Source: Asterella californica | Taxonomy: Eukaryota; Streptophyta; Marchantiopsida; Marchantiales; Aytoniaceae | DNA: 64,000 nucleotides | Reading direction: 5' to 3' | NCBI GenBank assembly: GCA_036924285.1 | Contig: JAYKYS010000001.1 | Coordinates: 44,577,501 to 44,641,500, forward strand | Shown: positions 56,401 through 64,000 of the stretch, one piece after another | Layout: every line of letters begins with the position of its first letter | Position numbering within the stretch: position 1 is the first letter of the stretch | Made by a program: the position numbers and the translations under genes | Notes under the pieces: generated by a model | What the model was told of the DNA's origin: nothing | Database searches by the model: none | Seen by the model: only the letters and a program-made list of their open reading frames with translations

Positions 56401-59400
56401 TTGCTGAGCTTGTGAAGTAGCAGACGAAAGAAGCTGTGCAGAAACAGACTTTCCCAAAGACGCTTGCTGTTGTTGTTGCTGCATCGCTGCTGACTGGAAC
56501 GGCTGTACGAGCGGCGTCTGCTGCTGCTGCTGGTGTAGCAATTGCGCCTGCAGCATCTTCAGAGTCAAAGAGGACTCCTAAACGAATGACCCCACAGTAA
56601 ACCAAACAAGACCGAGGAGAAACAAAGAAACGGTAGGTGTTCCGTAGAAACTGTAAGTGTACAAGACATAGACCGGTTTTGTTCAGTGGTTTACAGCGCA
56701 GTATATGATTCGTTCGGGAGTATGGGACACAAGAACCACACTCTAAAACAGAGGTAACACCCAGCAGAATAACCCAATGAAGTACACAGAAACAAGGAGA
56801 AAGGTAGCCTGTAGGCTATCTTGAACGTCAAGCTAGCGCAAACCTGTAAGTAACCTAAGGGGGCAGACAAATGGGAATATGAAGCAGGGCAGTATATGCC
56901 GGTTTATGTGGATAGCAACGCTAGGCAAGAACCACCGACACAAACTTAAGGTAAACCGTGAACCCCAGAGAAGATCTACTCATTAAGAGCTGCATGCCGT
57001 AGCCTTTCGACCCGCGCCCTGGCTGGACGGTGCTTGAACTCAGACTCCCAGAGAAGTACACAGCAAGAAGAATGAAAGGGTGAATTTACGCTAAAATTTA
57101 TACTAAAGACATGGCATGACAGCACAGCACGATTCTCATATGCAGATACCCATGTCACCGGAAACCCAAACCGATATCAACTAAAATACTCCTCAATGAA
57201 ATCTGAGCTGAAGGCCGCTCCTCAGTCCGCAATTATATATCAACAGAATGACACAAGGTTTTGAAGTGCTGTAAGTGGATAATCACCTGCTGCAAGAGGC
57301 TGCTTTGCTGTTGAGAAGATAGCAGTACCTGCTGCTTCGAAGTAGAGGTTGGATTGAGAAGTGCGGCACTATGATTTTGCTGTTGTACTTGCTGTAAGCG
57401 CTGTAGAAACTTCTGCTTCATGTCGGGAGCAACTCCAGTCCCCCCACTGTACATATATTGCCCCTGCAGAAAGGAACAGAGTTACTGGAGAACCGTAAAT
57501 TATTAAACCACGTTAGGCCTATATCCCGAGACCGAGAAAATCCCCCATCTAAGTTCGACATTTTGCTGAGAGGGTAATGACTAAAGAACTGTTAAGAGGC
57601 AGAGGCAAAGCCAGACGATATCATATTGATGGATTCAGCTGAAAATGTTAAGGGGTACGGCAAATTGTTACTCGGAGTTCACTCCTCACTCATGATAGTC
57701 CGTTGTTCTCAACTGCAGCTATTTGAGTGCGTGCATTATCTCTCAAGAAAACAGTTAACTAATGTGCAGAGTCCTTACTGGTTCTCCTTGGCTTTGTGAC
57801 CCATGAGAATGTGGCCTCCACTGGCCTGTGGAACTAAGAGGAGGACTGAAGACTCGGCTAGTCCCATCATTCAACCCTGTTGCTTCACCCGAACTACTTG
57901 CATCACCAAGCTTCCCTCCTGTTTGAGGGAACACTCTATTCTGGGCCATAGCAAGCTGCTGAGAAAGACCAACTCTCTCCTCCCCAACTAGTCCTGTCCT
58001 CTTACTGTCTGCAACAGGAACTACTCCTACACCAGATCCACCAACCAAACCATTACCTCCACCTAGACTTAGTGGTCCCCGTACTGAAGGCTGCACTCCA
58101 AGACCAACCGCTCCACTACCTGTTCCAACCACACCTGGCCTCACTAATCCTCCGTCAGATATCGAAGGTCCAAGCCTACGGCCAGCCATGGTCCCTATAT
58201 CCTCGTCTTTTGGTCTATTCACAATACTAACAGGCACAGATGGTTGAACTGGTGCACTGGGAACCTTAGGCAAACCCTTTGTTGCTGGCAGCAAACCGAC
58301 TGAAGAGGAGCTCGTCAAGCTTCGAGAAAGGACTGAAGTTCCTCCAACCAACCCCGTCACAGGAACGTCCACGGGAACAGTAACCACGGCAGATATGGCA
58401 GAAGAATGGGCACTTGGAGAAAGAACGGCAGCAGGAGGAGTCAGTACTCCGCCTTCTACCAGAAGATCTTGCATACCGCCTTCTTCAGTAAGCTGAACCG
58501 GAGCAAGGACACCACCTAATAATGCTGCACCTCCAGCAACCTGTTACCACAAAACATCAGAAATTAGTTTAGCAGAGCACGGGGACTTGCTCCCTTCTCC
58601 CACAGGCTGACAGCACAACCTATACGATATAGTACACTGACATATCTAAACATACTAATGCGTCTCAGCTATTGGCTAACATGTTACAAGTATCTGACAC
58701 CTGCAGGGTAGGCAACACGTATTTAAATTGCAATGGACCGTTTAAGTCATCATCACACAAGGAAAATAGCAAGAGGACTTGTAGGGAGCCAAAGACATAC
58801 AGCCGAGCCAAAGGGTACAGGCGATAACCTGAGACCCATCCTTGACACACACTTTAACCAGGACATATCTGATTCTTAAACTAGGAGAGGAGACGTCCCA
58901 CTTCTTCTCTATGTGTTCTGACTCATTACAGTGTCAGTACTCCCAAAGCAGCCTCAAAATTTTTACTTCAAACGATCACCTCAATAAACGGATTTTAACG
59001 CGCAAAACCGTCAGAATACCATATTCCCAAATCCGTACCTTCTTACAAGCATGTTCAGTTGCTTACACTTAGTTCCCAAATGCCCATTTTCCTGGATGTA
59101 AGTTTCCTCCAGTAGTTACAGTTATTCGTGCACACTAATTAGAAAGAACACGCAACCCAGGACAGACTTTTGACCAGAAGCAATTGAACTGCGCTGAGAC
59201 ACCTTGTCTTTCACAATCACAGCCGGGAGAATTGCTGGAATTGCATCCATTGAATCCAACGCTTCCATCTTATCCAGTGGCAATGATTGATACAAATCAT
59301 CAACGCTGGCAAACTCCTCAAAGTCGTCCTGCATGTCACGAGCATCCCAGAGGATGTCAGCATTCACAACACCAAAAACCGCGATTAAAAGTTATATGTA

Positions 59401-61540
59401 AAAGCCTAGCAATCTTCTACTCAAAGTTTACGATCCCTCAGGCAATGACTGGTGACAAGCGTTCATACTGTTCGTCTCGAATTCAGAGAAGCACTGTAAC
59501 TTAATAATGTTGATTATCTTCTTTTCGATTACTTCTAAAACATATATTCATACTTCGAGAATAGCAGATACTTCTAAAACATAAAAACAGTATGAAAACA
59601 GAACCTTGAATCAGAACTGAAACTATCGGGTTGCTGCGAACACTGGAGAAAAGCTAGAATAAGTGCGCTAGATTACAAGAGTAGACGAGTATCGGTAATA
59701 TCTCACCTGATTCCGCTCAACATAATCCTCAACAAAATCTCTCACGTCGTTAACCTCATCAGGACTCAGTTCATCGTTGTCCAGAAGACGAAGAATCAGC
59801 TCTAGCTTATTAATATGCGCTTTGTGACGAAGAATGGATTCCTCCAAGTGCGTCTGTTTCAAAGAGGGAGAAAACAGTCTAGTCACACAAAGGAAACGAT
59901 AAACTGAAGAGTTGACAGTAAGAACCAGAATAGCTCAACCCAGTCTGTCTTCAAATAGTCCCAAATTATTACCAGTCGTGGAGGCCGTGACTTTCCCTTC
60001 TTAACGGAGAGCCCTTCCATTTCTGCTTCGAATGAGTCTATCTGAGATTCCAGATCACTGACCTGCAGATTAAATACAATACATGAATACAAGCCTGACT
60101 GAAAGTACCAAAACACTTTCTACAAGTTGTCGAGCCGAGGAAAAAAGGCCATACAGCAGTCAGCAAATCGGCTAGGTCACGTCTCATCTGATTAGTGACA
60201 AAATACTCAATGACCGCCATTGCCTCCTGAATAACCAACTACTAGGACAAGAGTGATGATATCTGAGGACTTCTTCTTGCGCATGTCGACGCTAAAGTTT
60301 CACACACCATGTTGTTAAGCCAATCCCTCGATTCTCCTTTAGCCTTCTCCCTCGGATCCTGCACACACCGAAGTACAGAAATAAGGCCCTACTCAGCCAC
60401 TGCTAGAACTGAAATAGAAAGGACAGAAATGAAGAAATTCTGCAAGAAGCGCGGAGCAAATTATACGATGTGAAAGTAGACTAAATACTGTGCTTACCAA
60501 TGACACCCAAGCTCCAATCTGCAGACTATGCACCTGTTATTAATAATTTCTCGACCTTCATGCAAGATGGTACGCTTTGACCGGTGGGGGCAGCACACCA
60601 CGAGTTAAAAAAACGTTTCTCTACGTGTGTATGAGTCTATCCGCCTTCTGCATGAAGGTCGTGCAAAAGACGCAGACAAACAGACAGCAAGAGTGGTGAA
60701 ATGCATTATCTTATTAAAACTTACTGTTTTCGGCTGTTGACCCAAGCCTTCTTTAGAAAAGGCTTTTGTTTTCGTTTCTTTTTCACAAACTTTAAACCGC
60801 TCCATCTCGCGTTCGATGAGCTTACGGGCGTCTAACAGCGCCTGCTCATAAGATGCAGCAACCTATGTCAACATTTTTCAACCGTCAAACCTCCTTCCAG
60901 GTAGTCGCAAGAGGATCCTCAAAACACACTTGTCAACAGCTATCATTGTTCTCCGAGGTTTACCTAGCACTCGGTAAGCTTTATCTTAGGTGACGTGTAA
61001 AATACTTCATCGGAATGTAATTGCTGGACCAGAACAATGAAACCAGAGAACTGATTCACATTTCTAAACAGATAACCTACGTATCAGACTCCCAACTGCA
61101 ATTTATTGTCGGAGGATCGGTGCCAAACAGAATCCTACAAGCAAAAGAACTTGTAAATTTACTAAACGAATCTATACAAAGTGAACACGTCAACTCCACT
61201 GATCAAACCTTGAGTTACATCCAGACTGATCAGAAAAGATGGCGTGGAGTTGGAGACTAGCTTAGGTAAGGGAAAGCAGTGCACAACATTAATTACATTA
61301 AGCTACGAAGTTTGCACACCACATGTGGACGAGGAAAAGCTGAACTAAGTGGGAATCCCTTAATGGATGCTTATGGGCATAAAGTTTCCCGTGAAATGAG
61401 TAGATTACCTTCTTATCTTTTATCTCGCTCGACTGTATCCATGTTTTGATTTGATCTCGGTAACGCTGCAACTTCTTGATCTCTTTTTTGAGATCTGCCT
61501 CGAACTTTTCCTTCTGATTAGCATTTTCGGTATCATAAAC
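50364..61540 (-). CDS. CNOT3: CCR4-NOT transcription complex subunit 3 (NOT3), 5' end outside the window
   Basis: NOT3 is a non-catalytic subunit of the CCR4-NOT complex, which shortens mRNA poly(A) tails in the cytoplasm and also acts in transcription. Fourteen exons with GT/AG borders and consistent phase were read on the minus strand: 61540-61409, 60862-60725, 60358-60308, 60062-59973, 59853-59707, 59328-59203, 58540-57779, 57463-57287, 56577-56319, 54944-54814, 54637-54365, 54176-54057, 52002-51821 and 50430-50364. The first six form the coiled-coil Not3 N-domain. The long middle part is low-complexity (Gly/Pro/Ser, then Gln-rich). The last four form the NOT2/3/5 box that binds NOT2 and NOT1. 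The start exon (the family's first 30-odd residues) was not found up to 64000. About 880 residues are present; introns range from 119 bp to 2.05 kb. Confidence 0.93.
51821..52002 (-). CDS. CNOT3: NOT3 exon, NOT box
   Basis: 60 codons plus two bases, [20 protein letters not shown] to DDHQQG(W), donor CTG|GTGAGT. Without splicing the frame would end at once at TGA (51817-51819). Confidence 0.94.
52530..53340 (-). pseudogene. LINE (non-LTR retrotransposon) fragment in a NOT3 intron
   Basis: From about 53315 down the minus strand reads [20 protein letters not shown], the reverse transcriptase block that precedes the catalytic motif. [11 protein letters not shown] and [19 protein letters not shown] follow, then (52903-52532) [24 protein letters not shown] and [20 protein letters not shown] of the C-terminal region. 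Frames shift and the FADD-type catalytic motif is not recognisable. It is a 5'-truncated, decayed copy in the 2-kb intron between the 54057 and 52002 exons. Confidence 0.8.
54057..54176 (-). CDS. CNOT3: NOT3 exon, NOT box
   Basis: 40 codons, [20 protein letters not shown] to LFFAFYFQQ. Between WEHLDT and LFFAF it is several residues shorter than the plant sequences I recall. Confidence 0.93.
54365..54637 (-). CDS. CNOT3: NOT3 exon, start of the NOT box region
   Basis: 91 codons, [10 protein letters not shown] to [14 protein letters not shown], donor [17 protein letters not shown] is a family landmark. Confidence 0.92.
54814..54944 (-). CDS. CNOT3: NOT3 exon
   Basis: [20 protein letters not shown] to [12 protein letters not shown], donor TCT|GTATGT. 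The acceptor at 54944 or 54946 was chosen by phase. Confidence 0.8.
55030..55350. repeat. Dispersed intronic repeat, copy 1
   Basis: It contains the phrase aggtaacaccaagtagagta and then tctatcttggagcgtcaagt and gtgaagtgcggcgcacatta. It is closely matched by 62680-62960. Confidence 0.75.
55581..55892. repeat. 156-bp perfect tandem duplication in a NOT3 intron
   Basis: Unit 1 is 55581-55736 and unit 2 is 55737-55892; each begins atggcagatgttctcaagga. Only about one base differs (gggccgaa versus gggccaaa), so the duplication is recent. Confidence 0.9.
56319..56577 (-). CDS. CNOT3: NOT3 exon, polyglutamine region
   Basis: About 86 codons with QQQQQ and QQQQQQ runs. The acceptor TTTAG|GAGTCC and the donor ATG|GTGCTA are tentative; GTGATA at 56327 is an alternative. 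Both donors are in phase with the next exon if its acceptor is AGAG|AT. Confidence 0.75.
56720..56905. repeat. Dispersed intronic repeat, copy 2
   Basis: A diverged copy: aggtaacacccagcagaata, gctatcttgaacgtcaagct, gggaatatgaag. It has the same order and orientation as copy 1. Confidence 0.65.
57287..57463 (-). CDS. CNOT3: NOT3 exon, Gln-rich
   Basis: 59 codons, including [20 protein letters not shown], a family landmark, and ending SLLQQ|GTGATT. Confidence 0.92.
57779..58540 (-). CDS. CNOT3: NOT3 large low-complexity exon
   Basis: 254 codons, rich in Gly, Ser, Pro and Val (for example [14 protein letters not shown]). It begins [10 protein letters not shown] and ends SQSQGEP|GTAAGG. It is probably a disordered linker. 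It keeps the family's [14 protein letters not shown] and [11 protein letters not shown] landmarks. Confidence 0.9.
59203..59328 (-). CDS. CNOT3: NOT3 exon
   Basis: 42 codons, [20 protein letters not shown] to AVIVKDK. The donor AAG|GTGTCT was chosen because it keeps phase 0 with the next exon; a later donor near 59161-59180 is possible. Confidence 0.82.
59707..59853 (-). CDS. CNOT3: NOT3 exon
   Basis: 49 codons, [20 protein letters not shown] to DYVERNQ, ending CAG|GTGAGA. Highly conserved helical part of the N-domain. Confidence 0.94.
59973..60062 (-). CDS. CNOT3: NOT3 exon
   Basis: 30 codons, [20 protein letters not shown] to KSRPPRL. It joins the preceding exon as NNM-VSDLESQ. Confidence 0.93.
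60308..60358 (-). CDS. CNOT3: NOT3 short exon
   Basis: 17 codons, [17 protein letters not shown], with CAG|GATCC acceptor and ATG|GTGTGT donor. It is too short for an ORF list but matches the family. Confidence 0.9.
60725..60862 (-). CDS. CNOT3: NOT3 exon
   Basis: 46 codons, phase 0, containing [20 protein letters not shown] and [10 protein letters not shown]. Donor ACA|GTAAGT. The first residues differ from those I recall for the family (VAASYEQ precedes ALLDARK). Confidence 0.92.
61409..61540 (-). CDS. CNOT3: NOT3 exon (coiled coil)
   Basis: 44 codons, phase 0, [19 protein letters not shown] ... [17 protein letters not shown] acceptor and AAG|GTAATC donor. It encodes the most conserved N-terminal coiled coil of NOT3. 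Confidence 0.93.
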
Positions 61541-64000
61541 CTGCACAAGTTATCAACATTCAGGGCCCGAACATCAGCGCACAAATATGACTACTATCAT
61601 TATGAATTCGGCAGAATAAGTCCAAAGAAGTTACTTTCTTCAATGCTCAATACACAACTTGCGGTATATGGACGCACAAGAAAAGTATAGAGGGGGCTGT
61701 GGATACACTTGTGGGAAGAACTTACGAGAAACCTTCTAGAGGAATGTTAAAGCAAGTTCACTCTATGCAACTCCAGCAATGAAGTATCGTGTTAAAGTAC
61801 ATACGAAAGAAAAGACGCCAACGGAAACAAAACCAAAAACCTGAGAAAAAAATTTAAGAGAAACATCATATGATCGCTAGAGGTACGGGGAGCTCCCAAT
61901 ACTAAAAGTTGACGAAAGTGATGGATCACCTCTGAGGGCAAACAGATCTTTGAAAGAATGCACTGTGAGCTGGTATTTCATCTATACTTCAACACTGTCG
62001 TTCCGCTGCACATGTAACTGCGACTAACGGATCAAGGAGGCCACAAAGCTATTACGGCGTGCCAAATGCCCCGTAAATTTTAGGGGCACACTGGAAAATG
62101 TCTTTATGGACTTCCCATAAAAGCTTACGGGATACCTCTTAACGGGATTTTCCCTTCAGGCAGTTGAGAGGTACTCTCCCTGTAAATTGCGAGTGGAAAA
62201 CAGCTGTTGGACATGTCTGCTGTAACGTCAGAGATTCTGGCATTTCCGACACAAGGCTCCTCTACGGGTAAGTACCTAATCCGTTCACTAGTGACGGTAA
62301 AGAACTTCTATACGCCCTCGTCTCCGCACTCTAATACAAACTTATCTTGTTCTGTTATCTTGTTCTATCGGTTGATATGGTAGAAGACCGTCAGAGAAAT
62401 GTTCTTGTGAGAACAATGCCAATTGTCGGGCCCACACGCACCTCAAAGTGAGGAGAATTGCACAAAGTAAAATTCCCCTCATAACATGTCACTGTCGACT
62501 TACAAACATTTGACCTAATTAATGATTTTCTAAAAGGTAAGAACGTGAAAGGAGTAGATCTCAGATGCGAGGATCCTGAGAACTCAGTGGACCCATCTGA
62601 AACAAAATCCCGGTGTAAATTTGTACCAGATTTGTGAGGAGGGATTATCATGTAGAACCTGTGTCCCAGGGTATGAATCGTCCGGGAGAATGGCAGCTCA
62701 GCCAAGCAGAAGGAACCACGCTCAAAGACAGAGGTAACACCAAGTAGAGTAACCCAGTGAAGTACATAGAAAGTTCTAGACAAGAAAGGTAGCTTGTCTG
62801 CTATCTTGGAGCGTCAAGTTAGCGTAACTCTGTAACCTGAGGAATTGACCAGAGGGAATGTGAAGTGCGGCGCACATTACCTGGGATGGTGCCCCTAGGT
62901 ATGAAAGTGCAAAGTAGTGACATGTACAGTACGCAGTGCAGGCGAACGAAACGAAATCATGAAATCTAATGCAGAACTGAAAACCAAGGCTAAATTACAG
63001 CAAGAGTGAAACCCGCAAAGCAAAGAGTTAGTGTACAAAAATAAGTCACGAATAAGATTAAAAGAACCACTCAGTCGGAAGAATATACGAACAATTTAGG
63101 CACAAAAGTCACTGACGCAGCTATAGGTAACGAGTAGGTGTACACTCAAGAACCTAACTACCACAGGATACACGCAACAGCATGCAGAAGAACACTCTCC
63201 CGTCGCATGCACCTCAACCTGCTATCTGACTTCATCAGCACCCAATAGGGAGGGTTAGACTACAGATGAGTAGGCGAGTGATGAAACGAAATTGAGGACA
63301 TTTCCAACTCAGCAGGGCCTTGCCAGTCCAGGAGTTTCTGTTCAGTTCCGGAAACATCTGAAGTTCCGGAACATATGTCGTTCACGCCGATAGCAGCGCA
63401 ATGCAAGAACTTGCCAAACATACTTAAGGTGACGCGAAAATATTGAACCCAAAGAAGTACGTAGTAAGTAGAATAGAGGGGCATATCCAATGTAGATGTT
63501 GGTACGTGAGAACAGCGGACCGAATCAGACTACTCTCCCGCCCTTAGGTAACCCCCAAAACCCAGAGAGCCCAGCGAAGTACATATATTCGTACACGAGA
63601 ATGGCAGACAGAATCGAAGACCACGCTAGCCCACAAAGAACCCAGCGAAGCACATAGTGCGTAAGGCAATGTATAACTAATAAACTAACCGGTAAGACCA
63701 GACAGACAATTTTAACTGTGCGGCTGCTCACCGGGTATAACTGGAATACTCTCGTACTGAAGTAAAGAAAACGTCAACAGTCAGTATTGAACTTCAGCCT
63801 TAAGAAAGAGTGAAGAAACACTAGAAAACTCTCGCTTCAAGTAAGAAACCATATCTCCCGTCTACTCTATTTTCTTCGCTGGCTTCTGACACTCTTGTCG
63901 GTTAGGATTCTGAAGGCTAGAACAAATTCACACAACTGACGGGACTCACCCCGAGCTGGAGCAGTCTATCCCTGTTGGCACCTGGAGTCCAAGTCACTAA
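61541..64000 (-). other. CNOT3: 5' intron of NOT3 reaching the right edge, no exon found
   Basis: No counterpart of the conserved first NOT3 exon was recognised on the minus strand. A stretch at 63953-64000 followed on the minus strand by GGTGAGTCC could be an untranslated exon, but nothing proves it. Repeat copies at 62680-62960 and 63535-63660 lie here. Confidence 0.45.
62680..62960. repeat. Dispersed intronic repeat, copy 3
   Basis: Nearly the same as 55030-55350, down to the shared phrase gatggtgcccctaggta. It lies upstream of the first exon found. Confidence 0.75.

Noticed and set aside
60038..60238. Minus-strand ORF with [19 protein letters not shown] between NOT3 exons, looking protein-like
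   Set aside because: The flanking exons (60358-60308 and 60062-59973) join directly as in the family, and this ORF reads through an exon in the wrong context. It is probably intron sequence; the N-terminal part (60130-60240) remains a curiosity.

Overview
The window looks like nuclear DNA of a plant-lineage eukaryote with a large, repeat-rich genome. It has plant-type Ty3/gypsy LTR retrotransposons, one with a chromodomain. It also has a spliced housekeeping gene with many introns, the CCR4-NOT complex subunit 3 gene (NOT3/CNOT3), most similar as I remember the family to plant NOT3. A streptophyte alga such as Chara is possible, but that is only an impression from intron sizes and repeat style.

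Bases 1-290 hold a decayed reverse transcriptase fragment of an older element. Bases 1072-47758 can be read as one stack of nested retrotransposons. The outermost is element H, a chromovirus (+ strand) with a reassembled LTR of about 1119 bp at each end. Its 5' LTR is split by element D (1757-29226, +), and its pol gene is split by a tail-to-tail pair of gag-only elements, F (+) and G (-), at 31510-43357. Its 3' LTR is split by a solo D LTR (46426-47206). The middle of D is inverted (about 4347-27636). The inverted part carries element B (4429-21887, -) and a truncated element A' (22060-26757, -). The gag gene of B is split by the youngest element, A (10140-18837, +), which has near-identical LTRs and intact gag-protease and pol frames. 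A solo A LTR (33356-34728) sits in the 5' LTR of F. Target-site duplications (mostly 4 bp) and the rejoining of interrupted reading frames support most layers.

A and A' on one side and F and G on the other share LTR ends (TGTCG...CGACA), primer binding site, polypurine tract and gag type. F and G lack protease, reverse transcriptase, RNase H and integrase, so they are probably mobilised by A-type enzymes. A expresses pol in the -1 frame relative to gag, and a G-GGT-TTT slippery heptamer followed by a small hairpin lies exactly where the overlap begins. B and D form a second pair: both carry a conserved 56-residue ORF between the primer binding site and gag, and a zinc knuckle upstream of the gag core.

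From 47759 the DNA is host flank with a diverged LTR remnant (48740-49178). The NOT3 gene follows on the minus strand, with exons from 61540 down to the stop codon at 50364-50366. Its first coding exon lies beyond the right edge. The introns carry a LINE fragment (52530-53340), a 156-bp tandem duplication and several copies of a short dispersed repeat.
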